A program made the position numbers and the translations under genes. DNA of 64,000 nt. It comes from Hirsutella rhossiliensis. Lineage: Eukaryota > Ascomycota > Sordariomycetes > Hypocreales > Ophiocordycipitaceae. The stretch's first letter is position 1. Every line of letters starts with the position of its first letter. The notes under the pieces were generated by a model. The model was not told the DNA's origin. It ran no database searches and saw only the letters and a program-made list of their open reading frames with translations. Shown here in pieces: positions 38,201-50,000 of the stretch. The stretch is taken from the NCBI RefSeq assembly GCF_020360975.1, contig NW_025408669.1:7936001-8000000 (forward strand), given 5' to 3'.

Positions 38201-41200
38201 TGAGCCAGGCGCAGAATGACGGCGTCATCCTTAAACTGCGCGACCAGAACAAGGACAATATCGGCAAGGTGGTGCAGACAGTGCTCTCGCACAGCCGTGT
38301 CAGTGCCAAGAGCTCGCTCGTGCTCGCCATTCTCGACGAGTACCGGCCCAACAAGCCCAACGTGGGCAACATTGCCAAGTACCTGCGCGATCCTCTCCGC
38401 AAGCTCACCGAGCTCTCGTCTCGCGCCACGTCCAAGGTGTCCCTCAAAGCTCGCGAGATCATGATTCAGTGTTCTCTGCCCTCGCTTGAGGAGCGCACTG
38501 CCCAGCTGGAGCACATTCTGCGGTCGTCTGTGATCGAGTCGCGGTATGGCGAGAGCGGCTGGGACCATCGCGAGCCCAGCCTCGACATAATCAAGGAGGT
38601 CGTCGACTCCAAGTACACTGTCTTTGACGTGCTCCCCCTTTTCTTCGCCCACGAAGATGCCTGGGTCGCGCTGGCGTCGCTCGAGGTGTACGTCCGCCGC
38701 GCGTATCGTGCCTACATCCTCAAGCAGATCGAGTACCACAACGACGAGACGGACTCGCCGCTCTTCGTTTCTTGGGACTTTCAGCTGCGCAAGATTGGCC
38801 AGTCCGAGTTTGGGCTTCCGCTTCAGTCTGCGGCGGCATCGACGCCCGGCACCCCCAGCACCTCGGATCTCGGTGTCAAGCGGATCCACTCCATCAGCGA
38901 CATGTCCTACCTCAGCAGCAAATGGGAGGAGGAGCCGACGCGCAAGGGCATTATTGTTCCTTGCAAGTACCTCGACGACGCCGAGGAGCTCATCCAAAAG
39001 GCCCTCGAGACCCTTGCCTTCTACAACAAGCAGAAGAAGCAGCACAATGGCACACAAATCCTCGCCGATCTCTCGGGCAAGCGCAAGCCGTTCAGTGCGG
39101 TCAAGCGGGACGCCAAGAAGGACGACGAGCTGTCCGCTGTCATCAACGTGGCTGTGCGGGACGCCGAGAGCCGCGACGATGAGGAGATTATGACCCGGAT
39201 CCTTCCGATTGTCCAGCACTACAGGAGCGAATTGCTCGTCCGTGGCGTGCGGCGCCTCACCTTTATCTGCGGCCACAGCGACGGCTCCTACCCCGGATAC
39301 TACACGTTCCGAGGCCCGGAGTACGAAGAGGATGACAGCATTCGTCACAGCGAGCCCGCCCTGGCCTTCCAGCTGGAGCTGGGACGTCTTGCCAAGTTCC
39401 ACATCAAGCCCGTCTTCACGCAGAACAAGAACATCCACGTGTACGAGGCGGTTGGCAAGGCCGTCGACACGGACAAGCGATACTTTACTCGCGCCTCCAT
39501 TCGACCGGGCCGCCTTCGCGACGAGATCCCCACCGCCGAGTACCTCATCTCCGAGGCCGACCGTGTCATCAACGACATCTTCGACGCGCTCGAGATTATC
39601 GGCAACAACTCGTCGGATCTGAACCACATCTTCATGAACTTCACCCCGGTCTTCCAGCTGGACCCGATGCAGGTCGAACAGAGTCTTCAGGGCTTCTTGG
39701 ACCGCTTCGGCGCCCGGGGCTGGAGGCTGCGTGTTGCCCAGGTCGAGATTCGCATCATCTGCACAGACCCGACGACCAGCACGCCGTACCCTCTCCGCGT
39801 CGTCGTCACCAACACGTCGGGATACATTGTTGACGTCGACATGTATGCTGAGCGCAAGTCGGAAAGGGGCGAGTGGGTATTCCACAGCATTGGCGGGACC
39901 AAGGAGAAGGGCCCGCTGCACCTGCTCTCCGTCTCGATCCCCTACGCAACCAAGAATGCCCTGCAGCCCAAGCGGTACAAGGCTCACCTGATGGGAACCC
40001 AGTACGTCTACGACTTCCCCGAGCTCTTCCGCCAGGCCATCCAGAACACTTGGGTCAAGGCGGCCAAGAACCAGCCCGCCCTCCTGTCGCAGCAGCCCAA
40101 GGTCGGCGAGTGCATCAGTTTTACGGAGCTGGTCCTGGACGACAAGGACAGCCTCGAGGAGGTCAACCGAGAGCCCGGCACCAACACTTGCGGCATGGTC
40201 GGCTGGGTCTTCAAGGCCCGCACCCCCGAATACCCCGCGGGTCGCCGCTTCGTCGTCGTGGCCAACGACATCACCTACAAGATCGGGTCCTTTGGACCAA
40301 CGGAGGACAACTTTTTCAATAAGTGCACTGAGTTGGCCCGCAAGCTGGGCATCCCGCGCGTCTACCTCTCTGCCAACTCTGGCGCCCGCCTGGGCTTGGC
40401 CGACGAGCTGATGCCGCATTTCAAGGTCGCCTGGAACGACCCGACCAAGCAGGAGGGTGGCTTCCGCTACTTGTACCTGGACGAGAAGACCAAGGAGAGC
40501 TTCAAGGACGAGGTTGTGACTGAGGAGATTTCTGAGGGTGGCGAGAAGCGCCATAAGATCATCACGATTATCGGTCAGGAAGACGGCCTTGGTGTTGAGT
40601 GCCTGCGAGGCTCGGGCCTCATTGCTGGCGCGACCAGCAGGGCCTACAACGACATTTTTACGGTGACGTTGGTCACCTGCCGGTCTGTTGGTAAGTACCG
40701 AGGCTCTTGCTACGCCTCGGACGAGGTGCTATCGATTGGATTCACTAACGCAATGCCAGGCATTGGTGCCTACCTCGTTCGTCTAGGACAGCGAGCTGTT
40801 CAGATCGAGGGCCAGCCCATCATCTTGACCGGTGCTCCCGCTCTGAACAACCTGCTCGGTCGCGAGGTGTACACGTCCAACCTGCAGCTCGGTGGCACGC
40901 AGATCATGTACAGAAACGGTGTTTCCCACATGACTGCAAATGACGACTTCGCCGGCGTCTCCAGGATCGTCGAATGGATGTCGTTTGTCCCCGAGAAGCG
41001 CAACGGGCCCGTCCCCGTCAGCCCGAGCGCCGACGACTGGGACCGCGACATTGCGTACTGTCCGCCGCAGAAGCAGCCGTACGACGTCCGGTGGATGATC
41101 TCTGGCAAGCACGATGAGGACGGCAGCTTCCAGAGCGGTCTCTTTGACAAGGACTCGTTTGTCGAGACGCTAGGCGGCTGGGCCCGCACCGTTGTCGTCG

Positions 41201-42300
41201 GTCGCGCTCGTCTGGGCGGCATCCCGATAGGCGTGATTGCCGTCGAAACCCGCACGGTGGAGAATATCACGCCAGCGGATCCCGCCAACCCCGACTCGAT
41301 CGAGCAGCTGAGCAACGAGGCCGGCGGCGTGTGGTACCCCAACTCGGCCTTCAAGACGGCCCAGGCGATCAACGACTTCAACAATGGCGAGCAACTGCCC
41401 CTGATGATCCTGGCCAACTGGCGAGGCTTCTCGGGCGGTCAACGCGACATGTACAACGAGGTGCTCAAGTACGGATCCCTCATCGTCGATGCGCTGGTCA
41501 AGTTTGAGCAGCCCATATTTGTCTACATCCCGCCGTTTGGTGAGCTGCGCGGCGGCTCGTGGGTCGTCGTCGATCCGACCATCAACCCGACGGCCATGGA
41601 GATGTACGCCGACGTGGAATCCCGAGGTGGCGTGCTCGAGCCGGAGGGCATGATCGGCATCAAGTTCCGCAAGGAGAAGCAGCTGGAGACGATGGCGCGC
41701 ATGGACCCGACGTACGCTGGCTTGCGGAAGCAGCTTGATGAAAAGAAGCTGTCGCCCGAGGAAGCGGCCGAGGTCAAGAAACAGATGGTGGCACGGGAGA
41801 AGCAGCTACTGCCCGTGTACGCGCAAATTGCCGTGCAGTTTGCCGACCTGCATGACCGCGCGGGGCGCATGAAGGCCAAGGGCGCCGTCCGCGACGTGCT
41901 CGAGTGGACGGGGGCCCGCCGATTCTTCTACTGGCGCCTGCGCCGTCGTCTCAATGAAGAGTACATCCTCAAGCGCATGACGTCGAGCGTGCTGTCGCAG
42001 GCAAAGGAACAGAGCACAGCCAAAGCTAGCGACGTCCGGGCGCGGAACCTGCATCTGCTGGCGAGTTGGTCGCGCGTCGTGGGCTGGGAGCGCAACGACA
42101 GGGAGGTTGCGGAGTGGTACGAGAGGGAACGCAAGACGATTGGCGACAAGGTAGAGGCGCTCAAGGCGGACAAGCTCTCGGTGGAGGTGGCGGAACTGGT
42201 GCGAGGACACAAGGAGGCCGAGTGGAAGGGAGTGCGCGAGACACTTAGGGTCATGCCCGTGGAGGAGCGCGAGGCGATTCTCAAGTATCTCAAGGAATGA
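35205..42300 (+). CDS. ACC1: Acetyl-CoA carboxylase (multidomain, biotin-containing)
   Basis: Makes malonyl-CoA from acetyl-CoA, bicarbonate and ATP, the committed step of fatty-acid synthesis; cytosolic. Predicted at 2284 aa, as in other fungi. Exons: 35205-35390, 35492-35757, 35829-40690 and 40760-42300, with GT-AG introns of 101, 71 and 69 bp. The start is in AACCATGG. Biotin carboxylase (about 40-560) shows [16 protein letters not shown], the ATP-grasp loop [11 protein letters not shown] and [13 protein letters not shown]. Biotin is carried by K735 in EVMKMYMP. The central domain holds [11 protein letters not shown], a conserved Snf1/AMPK-type site with S1172 (R at -3, V at -5, M at +4). 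The carboxyltransferase (about 1530-2200) has [12 protein letters not shown] and [18 protein letters not shown] motifs. Intron 3 is a multiple of three without a stop, so retention would not break the frame. Essential and single-copy in most fungi. Confidence 0.97.
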
Positions 42301-42770
42301 AGGGAAGTACTGAAGCGGAGAGAAGGTTTGTTACTGTGTCAAAGTTTTTTTATTTGTGTCATGTATACCTGTTTATGCCGAGCAGAGACGGGGGATGTAC
42401 GGGAGGCGTCCTGTTTAACGGGCTTGGACTTTTGTTAGAGCAACCAGATAGACGACACGATTGTTGAAGATTAAAATTGCCTACCACTATCAAACAGTAG
42501 CAGGCTTGATGTGTGTGACGGCTCGCTCAGGGCTTAATATTGTACAATTTTGGAGGATTAGAGGCGCAACTGGCCTGGGCTTGTACAAGGATATAGTAGT
42601 TAATTACATGTCCTGCCATTCGGTATGTCTACCATGACGCTGCTGCACGCCAGGCTTCCAGGGGAACGTTCAAGTCAAGCTTGGCCGTGGCCGCCCTCAT
42701 GGAGTCTCGTTTCGCCCCGCGCCACGGCATGAAGTGAATGTTTTCTGTTTTGTTGGCTGAGGACATGTGG
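42301..42770. other. Convergent intergenic region
   Basis: This holds the 3' ends of the ACC gene (+) and the BolA gene (-). AT-rich patches near 42340 and 42470-42560 are plausible polyadenylation regions. No gene was seen. Confidence 0.5.
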
Positions 42771-43247
42771 TCAAGGGTCGTCGGCCGGGGGCACCGAGGT
42801 GCGGATCTGCAGGCCGTGCCAGGACTTGACGAGGTCGCCGAGGGCGGCGTTGACCATGCGCTGCTGCTTGAGGAGGGAGTGGCCGCGGAAGAGGGGCGAG
42901 GCGATCTGGATGGCGTACATGCTGCCGCAGCCGCCCGAGACGTCCTGGACGAGGAGGCTGGTGGGCTGGAGCTTGGCGGCGAGGAGGACGGCGACGGAGC
43001 GCTCGGCGGGGGTCATGGAGGCATCTTGGTCGGGGGGTTGCTGCCGCTGTTGGCTTGAGGAGGAGGAGGAGGAGGAGGAGGATGAGAGCTTGTGTTGGGC
43101 GGAAGAGACGAACTGGAGGGAGCCCGGGGGAATGGGCGAGGAGGATGTGGATGTGGACGGGGCTGAGGCTGAAGAGAGGAGGATTGCGGCGGGGCGAGGA
43201 AATGGCGAGAGGAGGCGAGGGCCCAAGGAGGCCACGGCGCGGCGCAT
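42771..43247 (-). CDS. BOL3: Mitochondrial BolA-like protein (Bol3/BOLA3 type)
   Basis: Predicted at 158 aa without introns. The C-terminal part (about 80-150) is a BolA domain: SVAVLLAAKLQPTSLLVQDV, then SGGCGSMYAIQIAS with the conserved cysteine of the BOLA3 class, FRGHSLLKQQRMVNAALGD and WHGLQIRT with the conserved histidine. The first 75 residues are rich in Arg and Ser without early acidic residues, which fits a mitochondrial targeting sequence; they include an 11-residue serine run encoded by a (GGA)n tract at about 43056-43084. In yeast, Bol3 works with Nfu1 to deliver [4Fe-4S] clusters to mitochondrial enzymes such as lipoate synthase. It converges with ACC1, which is coincidence as far as sequence shows. 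A Mutator-like transposon sits 520 bp upstream. Confidence 0.88.
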   Translation of the reverse strand: MRRAVASLGPRLLSPFPRPAAILLSSASAPSTSTSSSPIPPGSLQFVSSAQHKLSSSSSSSSSSSQQRQQPPDQDASMTPAERSVAVLLAAKLQPTSLLVQDVSGGCGSMYAIQIASPLFRGHSLLKQQRMVNAALGDLVKSWHGLQIRTSVPPADDP

Positions 43248-43759
43248 CGTGGCTGATCGAGGGTGGTCACCAAGAGTGACGGTCGATGAGGGATGGAAAT
43301 GCCTGGTTGGCGATGCTGCAGCGACTTGCAGTTTTGCCCGCCGCCGGCTCCGAGGCCCGGGTTCGGAGGCGCTGCGGCCGGAGATTTGCCGGCATGGACA
43401 TGATGCACCGCACGCCCATCTGGCCCCGAGCTACGGGGTGTCTACGCATGAGTGATTATTTCCAGAAAGCGATTAATACATAAAATACACCAAGAAGCAG
43501 AGACTTTGTTTCGGGCATGTCTGTTTTGAACTTGTTCCCTTGCGCTTCGTTGACTGGGTTGTCCTCCGTGGCGGATGTGGACAGCTGGTTCAAGGTGGCA
43601 GCAGCTGATGGATTCAGAGTGAACATCTCTTCGGACATTCTATTGGGTAAACAAATATTTCTCTAGGAAAACAGCTGATTCTCCTGGCCATTGTTGGTCG
43701 CTTGCACTTGCCGGAGTGAATCATCGACAGTGACTGAATGGCTATGAATGGGCCGATGC
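43248..43759. promoter_or_regulatory. Upstream region of the BolA gene
   Basis: About 510 bp between the BolA start and the target-site duplication of the Mutator-like element. It should contain the BolA promoter; no specific site was recognised. Small open frames here are not supported. Confidence 0.4.
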
Positions 43760-43768
43760 CTCTATTGG

Positions 43769-43839
43769 GGGAGCCAATAGAGGCGCGGACCCCCGCGCCT
43801 TTAAAGTCGGCGCGGACGTCCGCGCCTGTTATGTAAGCC
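43769..43839 (+). repeat. Left terminal inverted repeat of the MULE
   Basis: The 71-bp sequence matches the inverse of 46939-47009. The outer end is GGGAGCC. Together with the adjacent target duplication it makes a 10-bp hairpin (CCTCTATTGG / CCAATAGAGG). Confidence 0.9.
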
Positions 43840-44308
43840 TGGCAGGCCATTTGGGCCGCCGCCAACTGCGCTCGCAGTCGGCCTCACCGATACAGCATGC
43901 TTGCTGCATACATATAGCTTCAATTAATTGCAAAGGAGGATATCCCTTAGGGTTCGAACCCATAGCCTTCCCTATTTGGTAGATTGACGTGACGCAAAGG
44001 GCGCCGCTGTTGCGTGGCAAGGGAGGGTGCGCGGAAGTTCACCGCCTTAAAATTGGCCAGCTACAGTGCTACACGCCGGTGCATGTCGGTGATCTCACGA
44101 TCTGCCTCACATTTTCGCATCGCCGGCATCATCACCACTTATATATGTGAATAAAATGCCTGCTGTTCCTCTGAGTCTCTCTCGCAGTCAGCCCATATAC
44201 CTGCAGTACCTCTTTCTCGTGAGAAAGGCTGCACCTGAATTTCCTCGGCCACCCGGGCATCTAATCGCTCTTCTTCTGCCTTATCCCAATCAAGGTATGC
44301 CATCATCT

Positions 44309-46592
44309 CTACCTTGGTCCATTGCCTCGAGCCGCAGCTCCTTGACATTTGCTTCCAGTCGAGGCACCAGTCATATTCAGTCTTGCTGTAGCGCAATGGC
44401 AAGCCCATTGCCTTTCGGTATGCCTGGTTGGTCTTGAGACTGCCGCGAGGCTGTGCTCTATACCAAGAGTCTCTTTCCTGACATACCTCTGATAGATGGC
44501 TCGTGGGTCATCATATAATAGATTCTCTGTAGTCTCTGTAGTCTCTGCAATTGCTGTAGAGACTGTAGAGACCGTAGTGACTGCAACTGTCATTTTCTCC
44601 ATGACTGCTGCAGTCTGCGCAGTCTCTGGAACTGCTACCGTCTGTACAGTCTGTGCAGTCTGTGCAGTCCCTGCAATTGCTGCAGTCTCTGCAGTCTGTG
44701 CCGCCCGTGCCTCTGCCCGCTGCAGTATGTCGCTATAGCGTAAAGGACAATTGCGAGATGTCATGATGTGCCCTTGCTGGTGGCATTTGCTGCATGTAGG
44801 CGGCGCCTTTGGCCGTAGATCTGACTCTATGGCTTCAAATGCACTTGGCTCGCGCTGTGTGGATGACTGTGATATCCTTGATGCGGCGACAAGTTGGTCT
44901 AGTCGCCGACGAGGCTCTATGAGGACCTGACCAATCTCTTTGTTATCCCGTCGAAGGCGCCAATGTGTATGAAAATGTTGTAGCCGGAGGGGCAGATCTT
45001 CCACTATGAGAGACTGTAATGCGTGCGCACAAGGGAGACCGCGAGACTTGGTGAAGCTGCCTGTGCAAGATGGGGTGTTTTTCTCGTTGAGGCGCTTGTG
45101 TTGCTTTGCAACCTGTCGCAAGGCTTCGTGTGATACCCAGCCACGTACCGTGCTATATACGGTTCCAGAGAGCTCAATTGGCATCCGTATATGCTGCCTG
45201 GCTTGGTTGGCTTGTAGCTCGGCCAGTTGGTTGAGGAGAGCTTGCTTGATTGCCCTCGTTGCCTCGAAGAGGTCTAATGTTGACTTCTTAAGGTGACTCT
45301 TCAATAATGCGTGGATGCCTTCCACCCGGAAGTAGCCACATTGCCGAAGTGAGCATATTGATCGACCCAGGCCTTGACGAGCTTTTCCTTATACGGGTCC
45401 AACCAGGTTTCCGTATGTAGCTAACCTCCTTGACGTATCGTGGCACAAAGCGCTTCTCGAGCTCTTCAACTTGTTGATCAAATGTCTCTCATCTTTCGAG
45501 CCCACGATTGAGTGCCAATACCCAAAGAACTCAGCCCACCTCTCATCACTATTAGAGTCCTCATCGTCACGGTCGAAAGCTGGTTTGCAATAGCTAAGCA
45601 CCGCCTTATTCGCATGCCAGATGCAAAGCAGAGACTTGGACGCAGGAAAGCACCGGAAATTGCGTTTATGCAGGCGAGGCAGCGATCTGTCAGGATAACC
45701 GATGGCTGGCGAATGTCATATAACTCGTATATCGATTGGAGTTGGTCCAGTGCCCAGATATAGTCATTTTCGTCTTCACCACTGAGGAAGGCAAAGGCAA
45801 TACAGAATGACCGCTGACAGGCATCAACGCCGATCATATCGAGCAGTGGCATCTTATATTTGTTCGTCTTGTATGTGCAGTCTAGCAGTAGTAATTCTGG
45901 GTATGCGTTGAGGTATCCTAGAGACGCTGGGTGTGCGAATAAGACTGCTGTGACTCGGCCATCATGATCAAGCTGTATGCGGCTCTGGAACCCCTCGTTG
46001 TCAAGCTCATTGGCAAGGGCATGCATTGTGCTCTGGCCAGCAAGGAGCTCTCGTCTGCGCTGTGCGATACAGTTATATATGTCTTGCTGTGTCGCTCCTT
46101 GGGCAGTCTGAGAGCTCTGGCGCATATATGTCCGGATATCCTTTGGTGCTATGCCAGCGCTTGAGAGGTTCCCAATAGCTGACTGGTCAGTTGAGGAGAG
46201 GGCACGATGAGCTGGATGTGCTGTAATATGCAGACTGGGCTCATGGTTGTGGACCGACTTCTCCTCGCCTGGGCGATGCCTGACATACCAGTACGACTTA
46301 TCAAGGCTCTCTTTCGCATTGATGGAAAACTGGCATCCAGTGATACGGGAGCTTGTAGACCGTTGCCGATCAGCTGGCTTCTGGTCCTTGCTTGTATGAG
46401 CCCCAAGTCTACCTCCACGATCGCAGGCAAATATGACTGTGCGTCTTCCGGACCGCGGGTCTCGTGGACTTGCCTGTGGTGAAGGCATAGCCTCTGGAGC
46501 CGCCCACGCATTAATTGAGGCAAGAAGAGACTCTCGCGAGTCGAACTGGCCCTCAGGAGGAAGGCAATCGTCAGGAATTCAGTAAGCCCCAT
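44309..46592 (-). pseudogene. MULE transposase, frameshifted
   Basis: Coding-strand pieces in different frames line up as one Mutator-type transposase. The N-terminus starts MGLTEF at 46592 and must shift frame to continue (DDCLPPEGQFDSRESL...). The 45478-46488 part has the FAR1-like DNA-binding segment (CDRGG...GCQFSINA) and the MULE core: LLLLDCTYKTNKYKMPLLDM with the first catalytic Asp, then FLSGEDENDYIWAL and VILTDRCLACINAI. A one-base shift near 45660 leads into SLLCIWHANKAVLSYC. Further shifts near 45410 and 45345 lead into VEGIHALLKSHL. The C-terminus has a SWIM-like CTGSF...GLPCAHAL segment and a CCHC knuckle (CSKCHQQGHIMTSRNC). At least four one-base shifts make it inactive. No introns explain the shifts. 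Confidence 0.85.
44515..44720. repeat. CAGTCTCTG/CAGTCTGTG minisatellite inside the transposase
   Basis: Imperfect 9-15-bp repeats (GTCTCTGTAGTCTCTG, GTCTGTGCAGTCTGTGCAG and variants). On the transposase strand they encode a Thr/Ala/Glu-rich stretch (TAQTAQTVQTV). This looks like slippage expansion in the linker after the zinc knuckle. Confidence 0.8.
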
Positions 46593-46938
46593 ATTGGAAT
46601 TATCTTGAAGAGCTAGCTGTAGTGCACGACAGTGAGCAGCTCTTTATACACAAAGGAAAGGAAACTCCTGCTTTGTGGACGTGGTGCAGAACCCTTGTAA
46701 CCGAGGCCGCCTGCGAGGTTTAATGCAGCCTGCGTTTGAGCTTTGGCCTCAATGGGGTCCAAGCACCACGCATGCAGGCGCTCGACCTTAATATGCGGAT
46801 TATAGCATCGCTTCCGCGGACAACTACTCTGAGCGCAGATGGTATGCTATATGAGGCTGGCTCTCTGTGCGACAGTTTGCCACATGCAATAGAAAAGGAG
46901 AGTACAGGTCAGGGGGCGGCCCGACTATCTTCCGCCTG

Positions 46939-47009
46939 GGCTTACATAACAGGCGCGGACGTCCGCGCCGACTTTAAAGGCGCGGGGGTCCGCGCCTCTA
47001 TTGGCTCCC
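46939..47009 (-). repeat. Right terminal inverted repeat of the MULE
   Basis: The inverse of 43769-43839 over 71 bp; it ends ...CCTCTATTGGCTCCC, followed by the target duplication CTCTATTGG. Confidence 0.9.
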
Positions 47010-47018
47010 CTCTATTGG

Positions 47019-50000
47019 GACTGCCTTAGTCAGCCTCGCCGGTGGGCATAAATGCAGCTCGTTCCGCAGCTTCATCCCATCTCCATCTTCAGCTTCAACC
47101 TCGGCTCCTTCTCCATCCTCAGCTACTACATCGACTTTGCTCCATCTTCAGCTTCGTCTCTACCCCATCCAAATATTCATCCTTGTTTTCCCAACTCGAA
47201 TACCGTCGCCTTTATCCTTGCTCAGCCTCTGCTCCAACGACTTGGCTCACGGACAATCGCTTGCCACAGCGGCTCACGGAGCCCTTCCAAGGAAAAGTAT
47301 CCGGCGGCTACAGAGTGCACTGGCTCTGCCGCCAGGGCCACAGTCGTCGAGAACGAGCTTGCCAGGCAATGCGGAACTGGCTCTAGCAAATGCATCACCA
47401 GGACTGAGAAAATTCTCTCTGCAACATGGTTACGTCTCTGTCCGTCCGTCTAGTCAGCTGACTCGCTCGGCTGCTTGACTGCGCAACCATCCGTCTGGTC
47501 GTCTGGTCGTCCGTTTGGTGGATTCTTGGTTCGAAGTTGCACGACCGACCGGCAAGATGGCCTTTGCATTGGACATTGTTATCCATGGCGACGACCTGAC
47601 AGCAAGGTGTCCGAAGAAGCAGCGGTCGGGACATGTACAATACTTTCCTGTTTTCTCGCTCGTTTGGGAGCTTGTTGATGCCCCCTTCGTCACCCACTCG
47701 GCACTGTTGCCCGCGTGAATCCCGGACTGAATTGACCTCGTCCTTGGCGCATTGCAGTCAAAACCTGTCAGGATATCTTCCGTGGCAAGCAAGTTAAACA
47801 GAACAGCGACGAGCGAGACCCTGGATACCAACAGCACTTTATTGGTTGGCCAAGTCCCATTGGGAGGGTGACAACTTGGCTGATTGTCCTGCACTCTCGC
47901 AGATAGGCCATCAATCATGTCAAAACACTCAACTACATCATCGACAAGATCTTCTCGGAACCCACCATCCCCGAAATGCTTCGAGTTCTGTACGGGAGAA
48001 TGAAACACTGACAACGACTGGCAGATGGAAAGGGGAATTAGGCCTACTTTTTTAGAAAGGAACCAGACAGCCTCGCGGGGGAGCTCTTGGCGCACGTTCC
48101 CCAATAAGCGCAAGTGGTGCTTGGGAACACAGCCTGGAGCCGCCAGTCGACCTCTTGCTTCTCCCGAAGTGCCCGTTCGTTTGTGGACGTGTCCGTGCTG
48201 TTTCCAAGCATAGACACCGGGGTTTACTCGATCTTGGCTCTCCCAGAGTCCCAGTCAACCCACACACAGCCACACACCATCAGGTCGACCCATTAGACCG
48301 AACCACAACAGCTGCGAGCAATTCAACGACCAGGTGCCAAATCATCCTCCAACGCCCTCTTAAAATCACCGCGTCGTCACTTGCCCTCTGCTAAGCCTCT
48401 TATTGTCTCGTCCGATTAAAGACCTCTGCGGATTGCAAACCAGATGCGACAAGACTTCCACCACCGCGCAATTCAGTCGCACGACCGCTCACGACGCGTG
48501 CCACCACATACTCCACGACATCTGGAATCCTGGAGCGAAATGATGCGAACGACAAGATCGTCACTGGTGCTTCGAAGGGAATCGGAGAACATGGCACGGT
48601 CTACCAATGTCAGCCTGATGGTCACAGGCGTGCGCTGGGCAGAGCGGTCCAAGAGATAACACACACCAACATCGCCATCATTCAGCTCGATGGTGGCGCT
48701 TAGGAGTTCAAAGAGACGCTCAAGAAGGAGTCTTGCCGGAGCGATAGAACGAGAATGATGGTAGTGGACCCCGCCATGAAAGCGGCTCATGTACGCTCCC
48801 CACGTCTTGACCTTTTAACCACGCGTTCACCCGTGCCCCAGCCTCACATCGGGCTGTATTTAGAGCATAAGGATATCTCTTCGTGCCGTCAATCTCCTTG
48901 GCCACGTCTCAGGGGATACCTCAACCCGTCAAGGACCACAACAAGAAGAAGCCAGGAAGGCTTGGCTCAGGGATGACTTCAGAGCCTCCAGAATGCTCGT
49001 GTAAAACCCCTCCAACGACCTTGAAGAAGATCTCATAGAGGGCGGCTGGAATGATGAGACGACTGCACAAGAGACCCTTGACTTCACGGAGAGGGCCTCT
49101 CGTCTTAGTCAAGGGCAAGGACAGCCTCTCAACTTTAGACCAGCCCTGACGCGCCCGAACTCAGACCCATGCACACAGTGTGCGAGGGTAATCATCTTTA
49201 TCCTGTTGTGCCTCTCATCGACATTCGAGGCCACCAGACAGCCAAGAAGCATTCTGCCGCTTCAAGGAACATGGCCAGATTTGCACAGATGTGAGTGAAG
49301 TGCATTGGACTCGATTTTAGGTCTTCATGCCCGTCTATCACAGCAGTTTCCCAAGGTTGCTTAAAAGCGAACATGTGAAGGGGAAGATGCGGTGGATTCC
49401 CGGGAGCAACCTCGCACTTGGATTCTACGCGCTTGGCTCTCAGTAAGTGGAGGAGGAAATTGGAAAATCGGGGACCTGCGCTTCGCCCAAAGGTAAGGGG
49501 AATGTTGCCCAGATGATTGGGTTCCTGTCAGACGGACAAGATTAGACGCACAAAACGCACCATTAATGCAATGCTAAGCAGGCCCCGTTTGTCTGATGGC
49601 ACAATTGGTCTGACTCTGGCCAAGGCCCGGCGTAATTGGCTCAATAGACCGTCATGTGCCTCGACGTCGCCTCCTTGTGCGCCGCCCGGGACCTTGATCA
49701 GGGAGGTGGCTACGAGTAGATGAGCCGAGATGGCTGCAGAGCGCACTTTGGGGTATGCTTGCGGTATGAAGACTCTTTTGGAGACTGCCCTGTCCAGTGC
49801 GACATGGCTTATGCACAAAGATGGCACCGATTCGAGCGGGTGGGGAGGAGTCCAACCAGATGCGGCAGGAGAGAATAGCCAACATCACTGCGGAGAAGGA
49901 GGATGGGTGGGACGGGTGAGGTTGAGGAGGGTGTGAAGATGAGGGACAGCGGCAACGCGTCGTGCCTGTTGATCAGCCGCCGGCCAATGCAACGCAACGC

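Larger units (their letters stand above)
43760..47018. mobile_element. Mutator-like (MULE) DNA transposon with 71-bp terminal inverted repeats
   Basis: The element runs from 43769 to 47009. The terminal inverted repeats are 43769-43839 and 46939-47009, essentially perfect over 71 bp, starting GGGAGCCAATAGAGGCGCGG. Each holds an 18-bp perfect palindrome (GGCGCGGACGTCCGCGCC, at 43809-43826 and 46952-46969). Direct copies of CTCTATTGG flank it (43760-43768 and 47010-47018), the 9-bp duplication typical of Mutator elements. The minus-strand transposase inside is frameshifted, so the element cannot move itself. Unlike the left block it shows little RIP, which suggests few copies or a recent arrival (inference). 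Confidence 0.88.
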